From NCBI GenBank assembly GCA_029448655.1, contig JACCLO010000010.1, positions 62,001 through 126,000 on the forward strand: 64,000 nucleotides of DNA. The letters run 5' to 3'. Source of the DNA: Wolfiporia cocos (taxonomy: Eukaryota; Basidiomycota; Agaricomycetes; Polyporales; Phaeolaceae). The position numbers were made by a program, and so were the translations under genes. This document shows positions 20,595 through 31,722 of the stretch, one piece after another; the first letter of the stretch is position 1, and each line of letters opens with the position of its first letter. Below the pieces are notes generated by a model, which did no database searches, was not told the origin of the DNA, and saw only the letters and a program-made list of their open reading frames with translations.

Positions 20595-21688
20595 TGACAC
20601 AGATGGCTCTGTGGGACTCACCAAGCCAGTATCCTGCGATAAACTAGGCGACTTAGGTGAGGAAGAGGTTATCAGGCACGGTAGTAGGTGGAAGGTTCTT
20701 CTACGGCGCACGCCGAGAAGAATAGAACTAAGGTTATAGGCCGTCAAGGCCCTACTTATATACACATATTTAACGGGTCATGTGCTACTGTATAGTGCAT
20801 GCCCGATAAGGAGTGTGGGCTTGGTTGCCATAAGGGCGACCAAGTGATACGACTACTCTACAAAGGCCGTGACCCGCCGGTAATGGCCGAGCCAATGGTA
20901 AAAGAGAGAGCGTGTGATCTCATCGTTAGATGGACATGTGAAGACGGGCGCAGCCCGGGTATAAGGGATGCCGGTTGCTGGATACCGTGAGGTATAATGG
21001 CGATTGGCCGGTCATCGTGTGCTGACCAAGGCGGAACGCCGAGGTCGTAATGCTATTGGGCCAGCAGGCACCGTAGCATGTGATATGTCCGGTCCGGAAG
21101 GTTACCGGAACATATGGTGGTCTTAGCCGTGAGGCGAGGACCGGTGTTTGGGCAACGCCGTGATGGCAGAAGCCCGGGACTTGGAGACCGCCGAGTCCGT
21201 GGGATGGCCGAGAAGGCCGAGCCTATAGCGATATTGCCTTGGTGCTAATATAGTGCTATTTGGCCGTGTTGCCATTATTATGCGAAGGCGTGGCGCGCCT
21301 GAGGTGCCATTGTGATCTAGGATCTTATGGCGATGGGAAGCCGGGAAGGCCGACCCAATAGTACAAGGCCGTGAGGCACTGTTTGTACTTGTGGACATTA
21401 TTATGCGAGCGTGCCGCGCTCGGCCTATCATTATGATCTAAGATCTATGACGTGGCTGGTCTTGCTCTGACGGGCGAGACCTGTATGACGTAGCTGTAAC
21501 TATGCTATTGGACCGGAAGGTGCCGTAGCGTTATGTAAGCTGGTCATGTGGTGATAAGCCCAGTTAAGAGCTTGTCGTGGTGGCAATGGGAGTTAACCCG
21601 TAGATAACTTGTAGTTAGACGTATAAATCCCAGGTAAATTGCTATAATCGTAGGAAAAATGCTGTAAGTCCCAGATAAATCTGTGACA
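20595..21688 (-). repeat. 5' LTR of the LARD
   Basis: 1094 bp, same termini as the 3' LTR; sense TATATAAG near 20756-20763. One base differs from the 3' LTR by my reading. Confidence 0.92.
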
Positions 21689-21906
21689 TCAATGACAGAT
21701 CGGCGGCCGCCATTACTGGCCGGCCGCTTATATAATCTAACGACGGTCTTAGCAACGCCGATAGGGCTGCGCACAGACCAATGCATTAGGGCAGGTAGTT
21801 ACTGAGTAGTTACCGTGCCCCTCATGTATATATACCTTCGTCTGGGATACTAGATCCTCAGACTTAGATTCTTAATCGTAGGGCTTAGGCCCCTTGACCG
21901 ACCTCT

Positions 21907-22525
21907 TAACACAAGATAACAACTTACTTGTAATGTTCTTGGTTTTGCTGGTTAGGCAAGGGATAAGTGGATGTTAAGCAGGATACTTTGAGTGGTTAAC
22001 TCGTAGTATGAATGCAATGAATAGAACTGAGGCAATAGCGCTCAGCAAGTCCAGTATATATACATGATAAATAAGACCCCTAACAGCCTTATTAGATAAT
22101 ACTAGTGTCCGTATTTGTATGTACAAGTCCCCAGATACCTAAGTACTTAGTAATATACGATAAATACATATGCCGATCAAAACCGGGATATAGGAAGGCG
22201 GCGTAGGCCGCACGAATGGCGTTTTGCGCTCTTGTCATTACAAAGACGGGGCGTGACCAAAGCCCGGTCCGCTGACGTTTATATGCTGACTGCTTCCGGA
22301 CGGAATGTCCGATTGGCTAGAACTAGACATGTGACTGATGGTAACTACTAGTGATAAGATAAGACCGTCGTTACGGGAGATAACGCGGCCATCGTTCGGC
22401 ACGTATGTAACCGTTAACTTATGAACCAGATAAGCTAGTTATTGGTCTAGAAAGTCGTAGATAATTCGTAGAATTTCCGGAAAAATAGTAAGAAATATAG
22501 GGAAACTAGGAGAATTCTTGTGACA
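21907..22525 (-). repeat. 3' LTR of B2 (family B, 619 bp)
   Basis: Same length and termini as the 5' LTR. The last roughly 110 nt (sense 3' end, 21907-22015) are clearly more diverged from the 29607 copy than the rest, which is nearly identical, suggesting a mosaic. Confidence 0.9.
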
Positions 22526-22560
22526 TTACCCCCCCCTTTAGATTTCACCGACCCCGTTGA
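22526..22560 (-). promoter_or_regulatory. Polypurine tract and stem-loop of B2
   Basis: Sense stem TCAAC/GGTGA with loop GGGGTC (22545-22560; one A-G mismatch) followed by an eight-G purine run touching the LTR. Confidence 0.6.
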
Positions 22561-22616
22561 GAGTAGAAGTTGTGCTAGAGCCCATTGAAGGGTTAGTCTT
22601 TACGATTTTTCTACTT

Positions 22617-25394
22617 TTATCGTCCCGTCGATCCAAAACCTTGTGTACCGCGCGTGGTTGGCTTGTTGAACTGCTCGTTGTAGGGCCCACTTCCATGTAG
22701 GTGAGGTCGAATTTCTTTTTCGAACTTCTCCCTTGTCATGGATTCCTGTATTTTGGGCGTGATTGCTACTTCGCAGATTAGCTGCGCAATTCTGTCGCCT
22801 TTCTTTACTTGGTACGGGTCTCCAGTGAGGTTCATCAACATGACAAAGACTTCTCCGCGGTAGTCATGGTCTATTACACCTGCAAGGACGTCAATGCCCT
22901 TTTTCGCAAGTCCAGACCTTGGCGCTATCCGACCGTATGTTCCATATGGAACTTTGATGCGAATGTCTGTGGGGACCGAGGCGGATTTCCATGAGTTAAT
23001 CAGGATATCCTGCGCGGCATACAGATCGTAGCCGATTGCATCGGTTGTTCCCCTGGTCGGTAGTTTGCCATTGACTCCTACTTCGATTTCCAAGTCTTCG
23101 TTGAACTCAACGTCAGAATGTACCCATTGCCCTGTAAAGGGGTCGCGCTTGTAGTACACTTTCGGTTGTGTAGGATCAACATCGTCTCGATATTGGGGCC
23201 AGTCATCGGGCCAGACACATGTGTCCGAATCCCAATCCGGCGAGTCAGGGTCGAAGACGGCTATTGTCTGCCGTGTTCCGCCGAGTCTAGTTGATCGGCG
23301 AAGGGGTTGATTTGGGTCGGTACTAAGGGCTGAATATTTTGCCTTGTACTCGTCCAGTATCTCCTTAGCGTTAGCCAAATGTTCCTCGATTTCCCATGTG
23401 TCTTCCGCAGGTCCGGTGCCTTTCCAATGGATAAGGTATTCCCACCGGCCGCGTCGGTTACGATGGTCGAGAATGGCTTCCACTTCCCATTCTTCCGGGT
23501 CTTCCATTTCCGTTGGCTTGTCAGCCGCAGGGGGATGACTCTTTTGACCTTCGATGGTTGATTCCTTGTACATGACCAGTTTTGAAGCATGGAACACAGG
23601 GTGGTAAGCCCTATATTGCGCGTCCATGTACACCTTGAACGTTACCGGTCCCAATTTTTCCGTAATTCGGAATGGGCAGATGTAGCGAGGGGCTAGACTT
23701 CTTTCGGTGTCTTGCCAACTTCGCACGTCCACGAGTACTTTGTCACCCACTTTGAAGGGGACAACCTGCTTCTTTTGGTCATAGTACCAGGACCATCTTT
23801 CGGCTGCAATTTTCATTGCTGCCTTAGCTTTTTCCTGTGCAGAGAACCGTGTGTTCGCAATTTCTACTAAGTCTTTGTTTCGACTTGGCTCGAAACTGCT
23901 TGGTCCTGCAATAGGGTGACGACCTAATTCTACCAGGAACGGAGATTCCTTGGTAGTTTCGCTGGCTGCATTATTGTACGCAAATTCCGCTGTTGGCAGG
24001 AACTCCGACCAGTTATCTTTTTGGTACGTGTTGATGTAGCACCGCAGATACTGTTCGAGTATTTGATTTACTCATTCGGTTTGTCCGTCTGCCTGCGGAT
24101 GGTACGCAGTAGTCATCGACCTTTGAATTCCCAGCAGGGTGCACCATTCACCAAATAGTATTGAGGCGAATTGTGTTCCTCTGTCCGACACTATCTGTTT
24201 TGGCAACCCGTGTAAGGGGTATACCTTTTGATAGAGTATCGTAGCTAGGTCTTTTGTTGAGAAGGTATTTTCTATTGGGAAGAACCTTGCTCTTTTGGTC
24301 AATCGATCCACTACGACCATGATCACGTCATGCATTCCCAATGGGGGTAGCTGAGTAATCAGATCTATTGTCACCACTTCCCACGGGCCTGACGGCACCG
24401 GTAAGGGTTGCAGGGGGCCGTACGGCTTCTGCGGGTGGTTCTTCATACGTTGGCATGTGTCACATCCATCTACGTATTTTTGACGTAAACGAACATTCCG
24501 GGCCACCAATAGTTGCGGCTTAGCAATTCGTACGTTTTGTAACGTCCGAAGTGCCCAGCTGACTTGTGATCGTGATGATACTCGACCACTTGCCGTCTGA
24601 TATCCGCTGGTGTAGCTGGAACGTAGACTTTGCCTCTTCGGAGGAGTAACCCTCCTTTGTAGTTCCATTCTGATAGGTCTTTTTTGAATTCACGAGGGCC
24701 GGATGAGAGCAGTTCCTTGTAATTCTTTGTGACCTTGTCGTCTAGCAATGCTTTGCGAATCTCTCGGAGTATCGATTCGTCTTCCGATTGTGGGGCAGCA
24801 TGGGAGGTATCAAGAGCCATTGCCATGTACTCTTGCTCGAACCACTCAGGTTTCAGAAGAACCTGATCGCGGTTATCGAGATCCACCCCCTCCTCATGGT
24901 CTGGCCGCCTGGACAGAGGATCCGCGGTTAGCATTGTTTTGCCAGGTTTGTGCTTCATTTGGAAGTTGAAGCGTGAGAGGTACAGTGCCCAACGGGCTTG
25001 TCGTCTCGTCAGTTTTTGCGCCGTTTTGAAATAGGTCAGGTTTAGATGATCCGACCATATCTCAAATTTTTCAGGGTGTCCCTCTAGGTAGTGTCGCCAC
25101 TCCTCTAGAGCCCTGATGACAGCCAACATTTCCTTGTCGTAGATCTCATAGTTCCTTTCCGGGGCACTTAGCGATTTGCTATAGTACGCCACGGGGTGGA
25201 ATTTTTTATCCGTAGGATCTAACTGAGATAATACTGCTCCAGTAGCGAAGTCCGACGCATCTGTTTCTACGCGGAAGGGCTGATCGTGCGACGGAATTCG
25301 AAGCACGGGTGCTTTGGTAAATGCTTCCTTTAGGGTTTGGAAAGCATTTTCCTGCTCGGCGTCCCAATGCCAAGCTTCTGACTTTTTGGTTAGC
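22617..25394 (-). pseudogene. Pol fragment of B2: RNase H, integrase, chromodomain, dUTPase
   Basis: Starts at the deletion junction (25394) just before RNase H (residues ETDASDFATGAVL near 25265). The integrase zinc-binding HHCC region lies near 24570-24430, the catalytic core with DLITQLP, SDRGTQF and the QTE glutamate near 24370-24070, the chromodomain (EWEVEAILDHR) near 23495-23340, and a C-terminal dUTPase (about 23060-22620) with SAGYD-type motif 1, APRSGLA, GVIDHDYRGEV, GDRIAQLI and GFGSTG. Lesions: a frameshift near 24480 and an in-frame TGA at 24072, best explained as CGA to TGA. Stop at 22617. Not functional without protease and RT. Confidence 0.9.
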
Positions 25395-25811
25395 CTCCCA
25401 AGTAGGACGTAGCAGGCTTTGTCGTCTAAGACCCTGCACGCAAAGACAAGCAGACAGACGGTATATGAAAGGTTGCCAGGGGACGCGCCCCCAACGACGA
25501 GAAGATAAGTTCTGAGGAGTACCTCAGAACGCTACCTAGTATATATACATGTGGACGCTATCTACTGTAGCTACAAGACCTGCCCTAATGGCATGGTCTG
25601 TGCACACTGTGACTACGCTGCACGTGACTAAGTAACGCGAGTGACTCCAGTGACGTACCACGTGACCTAAGTAAGAGATAAGATATGAGAAGCTTATCTA
25701 TTTCCCATGCACGTGCAGTCCCGGGCGGCTAGGTATAACGTAGCAAATATCTGGAGAATAAAGGTGAATAAATCATCAGGGAACCCCTTTATTCCGGGAT
25801 TTCTTGTGACA
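25395..25811 (-). repeat. LTR family I (copy 3), truncated, at the B2 deletion junction
   Basis: Sense TGTCACAAG begins at 25811, within gag; the copy breaks off at 25395 in the segment CCTACTTGG, where pol begins. U3 motif and TATA are present. A recombination-deletion removed the LTR 3' end together with gag C terminus, protease and RT. Confidence 0.8.
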
Positions 25812-28072
25812 GTAGCTTTGTCGGCGGTCTTGCCAGACCCCAACGACTCCTTTCTTTTTTCCTCCTCAAAGATCTTGCCTTTGAGCTTATCCGGGTATTG
25901 CCTCTTGTAGAGGTCAATGGCCATATCGAGGTAAACCTCCCAGTCGGTCGGCATTGTGAAGCCGGGCACCGATTCCAAAGTAGCGAGGGTCTCTCGCACC
26001 TTTTCTGGGAGGATCCGTTTGATGTGACTGAACAATGTTTTATTGTCGGTCTCGGCCAGGCGAACCAGGGTCCTGGGCTTCTGTGCCCAAGAGAAGAAGT
26101 CCGATTGGAGCTTCTTTTTCCCTTCGTCTCCGAAGTACCCTTCAATCTCCTTTTCGGCAATCTCCTTGTCCGTCTTCCTGCCGTATACCTTCTCGATTGT
26201 TTCCGCAAACGTTTTCCAGGTGTGCCCCGAGGTTTGTCCGGCGGCAATTTTATCAACTACCGGCGACATGTACTGGTAGGCCTCGCCCGTAAGCCGTAGC
26301 AGGGCTTGGCGATGACACAGATTCTGGGCCATCGCCTAGGATCTGCCCTCTCCGTGGGTCGAACGCGTAGACTGGTGCGTTCAAGGTCACGTGGCCCATA
26401 GATTAGATACAGATTGTCGTAGATAGTAGGGTTACGGCCCGTCCTCCCCGCCGGTCCGCTCACGTGTTAGGTAGATGACGTCTGTATTGCGTGCTATTGC
26501 GTAGCGGTGCACAGCCCCCTTTAGGGTGGGTCAACCCCCAGTAGTTACGCGGTCTCTACCTGTATATATAGTACGTCGAGCTGGGGCTTACTCCCCAGTT
26601 CTGTCAATCTCGTTATTGGGGGCGCTTCCCCTCTTACTGCTACCACTAGGCGTGCTCCCCTTGAGTCCTCGACCACCACACCTCGCCGACACCTTGAGAC
26701 GGCGTTGTACCTCGGCCTTTCACGCGGGCTAGGGCTGAGAGATAGGGTGTATAGAGAGAGAGTAGAGGGTCAAAGGCACGTCTATGTCAGTTTGTGACAG
26801 GCGAACTTTGTCCTCTTCGAGGGTCACCTTGGCATCTGCGAAATACATGCCCATTTTCTGGATCCACTCTTTCGACGAGATGGAATCCTTAGGGCCCGAG
26901 AATTTGGGCGGCTGAGTCGGTTTGGTCTGTTGGAAGTTGACCGTTGTGGCTGCTGCTGGCGCGGCTGCCGGTGCGTTTTTTAGAGGGGTTAACTCCGCTT
27001 CGAGTTGGTCAATTCTATTAATCAGTGCCGTGACCTGGGCACTGCTGGGTCCCGCGGTTGGGACTGCCGGACGCTTTTGCAGTATCGCAATATCTTTTTC
27101 TATGCGGACGAACCGATTTTTGGAAAGGGTATCCAATTGTTGCCGCAAACTCTCCGCTTCCTCTAGTGCTTCGATTCTGTTTTGAAGCACCTGATTGTGG
27201 CTCCGAATCTGGTTGGTCTTGTTCCAGACCATTTCCAGATCTGTGTCCACCCGGCCTTTGTAGGGCGCGAGGTTGCTGTAGAGATGGTTTTTGGCTTGGT
27301 ACAGCGCCTCTCTGTACGCTTCCTTTCCCACCTGCAGAACTTCGTCTGAGGCGGCCACTTCCAGAGTGCGCTGCAGCCTTCCTGTCAATTCGTTTTCGCT
27401 CCTTTCCGGCTGCGCGACGATTTCCAGAGTCCTCCTTTCATAAGAAGGGAGGAGATCGGGGAGCGTCCCAAATAGGGGCTCCGTGTTGACCGGTTCGTCC
27501 GGTCGTGGAGTCTCACTGCCTTCGGGGGTGATGACTGCGTGGCGTGCGGGTGTTTCCGGGTTGAAGAGCCTGGCGGCTCTCATGCGGGGCGACTCTTCTT
27601 CCTCCGAGTACCAGTGGACGTCACCGTACAGGACTATGAGGTCCGATAGGGGGATGGCGGTACAATAGTTGTCCCACCTCCACCACGAAATGTGGTTCCT
27701 AGTCGAATCTTCCCCGTAGTACTTGATGTACGCCGTATGGTTCACATTCAGGAAGGGGCGCACATGCGCCGGAATTGAGTTGAAGGAGGTGACACTCCCC
27801 CTAACTCTGATGCCGAATACGACTCGCAGGTAGTCCATCAAGCAGGTTTGCTCTCCGGGCCACGCGTGCTTGCCGACGGCGGGGCGGTAGGCCGTAGCCA
27901 CCTTGTGGGTGTTGTACAAAGCACCTTGGACGATTGTGTAAGACACCATTGCTGGGTAGTATTCGTCAGCTTGAGTTATTTTCTTCCTTAAACGATAATT
28001 CAAGAAAAAAAGTGCCTTTTCAGGACTTAAGTGCCTTTTCAGGACTTTTTCGCAATCAATGCCATGCACCAA
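25812..28072 (-). pseudogene. Gag of element B2, interrupted and truncated
   Basis: An ATG-start frame is open from 28072, but the N-terminal stretch through 28015 contains the GAAA-hairpin repeats; a start near 27948 (MVSYT) agrees better with B1. Coiled-coil middle region, then the capsid-like domain, split by solo LTR J (26313-26799) between residues TLEEDKVR and QALLRL. It resumes to residues KTADKATV and is cut at 25811 by LTR I. No nucleocapsid zinc knuckle remains. It is nearly identical to B1 gag across shared parts. Confidence 0.85.
26313..26799 (+). repeat. Solo LTR, family J
   Basis: 487 bp between target duplications GGCGA (26308-26312, 26800-26804). Ends TGACACAG...TTTGTGACA. 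Orientation + is inferred from GTGCACAGC/TTTAGGG (26503-26527), TGTATATATA (26561) and the downstream CTGGGG/CCCCAG hairpin. It interrupts B2 gag. Confidence 0.88.
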
Positions 28073-28091
28073 AAAATAATGCCTTTCCAGG
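28015..28091 (-). promoter_or_regulatory. GAAA-tetraloop hairpin motifs between ORF0 and gag (B2)
   Basis: Sense CCTGAAAAGG at 28015-28024 and 28034-28043, with a variant CCTGGAAAGG at 28082-28091. B1 has one copy more. Copy number differs while the motif stays. Confidence 0.45.
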
Positions 28092-28103
28092 ACTTTCTAT
28101 CTA

Positions 28104-28917
28104 CTACAGCTGGGGTTTGCCAAGGTCGAAGTTGAGACCGCTATGTACTAGATGTGTTTTTAAGTACGTAACGTGCTGTTTCACGTCTAGGTCTCCAAAA
28201 ACGTGCTCCACCCTCCTGAGATATTTTTCGAGGCGGCGGAGATCTTTGTTCTTCATGGAGTCCTGACGGACCCTTTGCTCCAGGTGTGTGGAGAGATCGT
28301 CGAAGTCGGTGACTAGTGTGGTGAATTTTGCTATTATGGGGGCCGTGGTGGTTGCGTCGGGGACCTTCCATAGCCGGAAGAGGTTCTTGTGGGCGGCGTT
28401 CATCTGTTTGCCGATTTCCAGAAACCAGTTCCACTTCCTTTCCGTGCAATGGACGTCCTTGGGGTTCGGAATACCCCGCTTCTCGACCCACTCGGCCGGC
28501 AATCTGAGCTCCTCCACTCTCTCCAACAGCGACTTCTTTGGGGGCTGGATTCGCTCCCGAAGACTCCTCACCATTCTCTCGTCCTCAACCCTCTTCCTGG
28601 CCGCCTCGGCGATCAGCTGATCCAGGCTCTGTTTCTGGATCCGAGCCTCGAGCTTCTCCTTTTGTCGGAAAAGCTTGTCGAGCTTCTTCCGCCTAATGTC
28701 GGCAAGGGCGGCCTCGTGGTTGACCCTTCGGATTTCCTCCGGGTCGGCTGGCTTCTTGTAGAAGACGTTGTTGCCCTTTTTGGGACTTTCCTCGCTTTGG
28801 GGCTGTGACCGCGGAGACGCGATCTTCGAGCGATTTAGAGGAGGCAATATGCCATTCCTCGCGCTCCCCCGTAGCAGCGTTTCTCGGGGTAACCGTGAAA
28901 CGTGGTGCTTTCGGCAT
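28104..28917 (-). pseudogene. ORF0 of element B2, one frameshift
   Basis: Starts at ATG 28917 (MPKAPRFTV) and ends at 28104. One extra T in a T run near 28778 shifts the frame; from 28847 a 247-codon frame continues to the stop. At the site where B1 has TGA, B2 keeps CGA. The two copies thus carry different single lesions, which argues that the ancestor had a complete frame of about 271 codons. Composition: basic N terminus, Lys/Arg/Glu coiled coil (28740-28560), helical C-terminal domain with the motif series shared with element C. Function unknown. Confidence 0.65.
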
Positions 28918-29593
28918 GACTACGTAAAAGTAAGCTATTCTAGTGGAAATTCACGCGGTCTTCTGTCGGGGCTTATCGTCGCTTCTTGATGTGTCATGCG
29001 CTTATCCTCCGGCATCAATGGGCGCTCCGCCCTCAACCGGAGTTAGTGTCGGCGACTGGATTGCGTCTCTCTCACGCTACCAGGTGGGGGATACAGCAGG
29101 TCGTCTTCCCTTGACGCCTGGAAATGCAGGATTTGGGGTATTACACCCCGCATGTGCCCACGCCTCACTCCAGTTAGGTGGCTGCCAGTGTTTAAACCAA
29201 ACCCATGCCCTGAGGGACTTAGAGGGCGCCAAGGCCAGAACTCTATCGTTCTGAAGCCGTATCGGCAGCAGTTCTAGGCAGGGCAACTCGTGCCCACCAT
29301 CCCAACTCTAAATAGAGTGGCCCCTGTACGCCTGGGGATAGGCGAGAAGGTCGTCTCCGGCCCGGTCAAGAGGTTACACCGTTGCCATCAGTTCCCAACA
29401 CATGGGGAAAGGCTTGTCAGCCAGTCCCCGGTTCCGCTTAAGCCTACGGTCTGGCTATTTGCCCGAAGGCGGTCCCCCAGAACCCACTAAGGATACCCCG
29501 CTGCCTGGCGGCGAGCAGGAGTGCGCAGACGGCGACGAAAAACCCCTAAGAAGAAAAAATCCCAGACCCTCAAAGAGGGCGGGGGCGAAAGCA
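28918..29593 (-). other. 5' leader of element B2
   Basis: Non-coding leader nearly identical to 7213-7904 of B1. No feature other than GC-rich short inverted repeats seen. Confidence 0.6.
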
Positions 29594-29605
29594 AGTTCTA
29601 TTCAT
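29594..29605 (-). promoter_or_regulatory. Self-priming PBS of B2
   Basis: Sense ATGAATAGAACT is complementary to sense LTR sequence at 29717-29728, 12 of 12. Confidence 0.85.
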
Positions 29606-29606
29606 A

Positions 29607-30225
29607 TAACACAAGATAACACTTACTTATAGTTGTTGCTTGGTTTGCTGGTTAGGCAGGATAGTTGTAAAAGTTAAGCAGGATACGCGGAGTGGTTAAC
29701 TCGTAGTATGAATGCAATGAATAGAACTGAGGCCATAGCGCTCAGCAAGTCCAGTATATATACATGATAAATAAGACCCCTAACAGTCTTATTAGATAAT
29801 ACTAGTGTCCGTATTTGTATGTACAAGTCCCCAGATACCTAAGTACTTAGTAATATACGATAAATACATATGCCGATCAAAACCGGGATATAGGAAGGCG
29901 GCGTAGGCCGCACGAATGGCATTTTGCGCTCTTGTCATTACAAAGACGGGGCGTGACCAAAGCCCGGTCTGCTGACGTTTATACGCTGACTGCTTCCGGA
30001 CAGAATGTCCGATTGGCTAGAACTAGACATGTGACTGATGGTAACTACTAGTGATAAGATAAGACCGTTGTTACGGGAGATAACACGGCCATCATTCGGC
30101 ACATATGTAACCGTTAATTTATGAACCGGATAAGCTAGTTATTGGTCTAGAAAGTCGTAGATAATTCGTAGAATTGCCGGAAAAATAGTAAGAAATATAG
30201 GGAAACTAGGAGAATTCTTGTGACA
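29607..30225 (-). repeat. 5' LTR of B2 (family B)
   Basis: 619 bp; TGTCACAAG (30225) to GTGTTA (29607). It abuts element F gag at 30226. Confidence 0.9.
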
Positions 30226-31722
30226 AGCGATCCGACATGCAGAACTTCATAAACCAATGCAATTCCTGGTTTACGATATACGAAACGTCATTCCAGAACG
30301 ACGTTCAGAGAGTGATCTTTATCCTCTCTTATATTTCGAACAAGGGGAAAACGGGCCAATGGAAACAGAATTATCACCGGGTCTATAAGAACCCCCAGAT
30401 GAAACGATTCTTTCCGCCTAGTCTTGCACAGTTTGATGCAGACTTCCAGAAAGCCTTCGGAGCCATCGAAGAGGTACAGAAGGCGCGGAAGAAAATCCTG
30501 GATGTAACCCAGGACAGGAAGGACATCAATGATTATATCACCGAGTTCAACAACTTGGCCGGAAAGGCCCAGTACGATCGATACAGCGCGGACGTGTCAC
30601 AAATTATTCTACTAATAGTTTGTACTCCCTCGCTATAGAACGCACGCGCGGCACTAGGCGTATGCCGCGCCTCTGCACTGTAGCCACCTCCGGCGTCTCC
30701 CAGTTATTGCAGGTCACCTGGTCGCCTGGTTAGCGCTGTAGGGTAGCGCGCGCCTCAGGTACCATCACGTATGATCACATTGTTACATGTCTCGTTACCT
30801 AGCACATGACTCATTAGCTACACGGTGCACAGACCAGTAGTTTAGGGCTGGCTCGGTAGTAGATACAAGCATGTATATAATACGACGAGATGTGGGCTTA
30901 CACCCCATCTCTCAGATTCTCGACAATGGTGTATCACCCTTACTCGCTTAATGCTGTGTGATCTACTGGCCCGGGGCCCGTATCTCACCTGCCTTGTCTG
31001 TGAGGTTATCAGCTATGTCGGCGTACACTAGGAATGGGGGACGCCCTATCCCATGTAGCCTCTGCGCTCACCTCTGGTTGGTGCCTTATAGCCTCGATTG
31101 TAGGCCTGTATGGATCCCCCTGAGCCCAGGGGTCGCACAGACAGTGAGTCTGTGTCAGGACGGAAACGCGCTGCTCATAACCCTCTTCGAGAAAGGGTTG
31201 CCCGAACATACGACCCAATACATCATCGGCGTTCGGCCGCTACCAGCAACCATTGACGAGTGGCAGTCCGCTGCCTCGTACTATGAAAATACGTACAAGA
31301 TATTCTTGAAACGGGATAAACCGTTTGTCAAGAAAAAGGCTTGGCAAGCCTCGAACCAGAATAACGGACGCACCAGTGCTCCACAGACAACCGCACCAAA
31401 AGATCCGAATGCGATGGATGTAGATCGAATGACCACCCAGGAGAGGGACGATCACATCAAGAAGGGAAAATGTTTCACCTGTCATCAGCCAGGGCATATG
31501 TCGCGAGACTGCCCGAAGAGGCCGAGGAAGCCAGCCCGCCCTAGGCGGACTACTCGAAAGACCGAAGAAGAAGAAGCCGAGCAAGAAGCTCACATTGAAG
31601 AAGTCTCTGAGGAAGAGACTGAATACATCACCGCTAACAGAGCTGTCACAGCAATTAGGGCTCTGAAAGCCAAGAACCCCGAGCTCCTAGCACGGCTCGT
31701 AGAAGAACAGGATTTTGCCTAG
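30226..31722 (+). pseudogene. Gag of element F, 5'-truncated and interrupted
   Basis: The open frame begins at the B2 LTR edge, so the N terminus is missing. A retrotransposon capsid-like domain spans about 30240-30594, is split by solo LTR H, and resumes at 31158 to about 31290. A CCHC zinc knuckle (CFTCHQPGHMSRDC) is at 31471-31512, followed by basic then acidic tails and a TAG at 31720. The coding sense joins across the LTR target site. It belongs to a family distinct from B-E. Confidence 0.85.
30595..31157 (+). repeat. Solo LTR, family H
   Basis: 563 bp, TGTCACAAATT...CTGTGTCA, target duplication GGACG (30590-30594, 31158-31162). GTGCACAGACC/TTTAGGG near 30823-30847, CATGTATATAATAC near 30870, and a hairpin GAGATG/CATCTC (30887-30911). 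Confidence 0.92.

Larger units (their letters stand above)
15632..21688 (-). mobile_element. Non-autonomous LTR retrotransposon (LARD-like), complete
   Basis: Two 1094-bp LTRs (15632-16725, 20595-21688) flank a 3869-nt internal domain without gag or pol. Target duplication TCAAT on both sides (15627-15631, 21689-21693). I found one LTR difference (G/A in GCGTGTGRTCTC), so insertion is recent. Sense is minus, from PBS, polypurine tract and TATA orientation. The leader near the 5' LTR has blocks shared with element D. Size and lack of coding match LARDs described from cereals, whose internal domains were also reported to be structured. Mobilisation in trans by C/D-like proteins is inferred. Confidence 0.9.
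15362..21906 (+). repeat. LTR family N, split by the LARD
   Basis: Begins TGTCACAAGAAAGG at 15362 and runs to 15631; resumes after the LARD at 21689 (shared TCAAT) and runs to 21906. The right part has GCGCACAGACC/TTAGGG (21773-21795), CATGTATATATAC near 21823 and a hairpin near 21860. Its 3' end is lost where B2 begins at 21907. Related to LTR P (36250) by a shared segment around ACGACGCGTAGGCAGGTGAC. Confidence 0.7.
21907..30225 (-). mobile_element. Ty3/gypsy element B2, internally deleted
   Basis: Minus-strand order: 5' LTR (29607-30225), PBS, leader, ORF0, gag, deletion junction with an LTR I fragment (25395-25811), pol from RNase H to dUTPase, 3' LTR (21907-22525). The gag C terminus, protease and RT are missing. 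Flanking pentamers (CCTCT left, AGCGA right) do not match, so the two LTRs may stem from different insertions joined by recombination. Confidence 0.85.
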
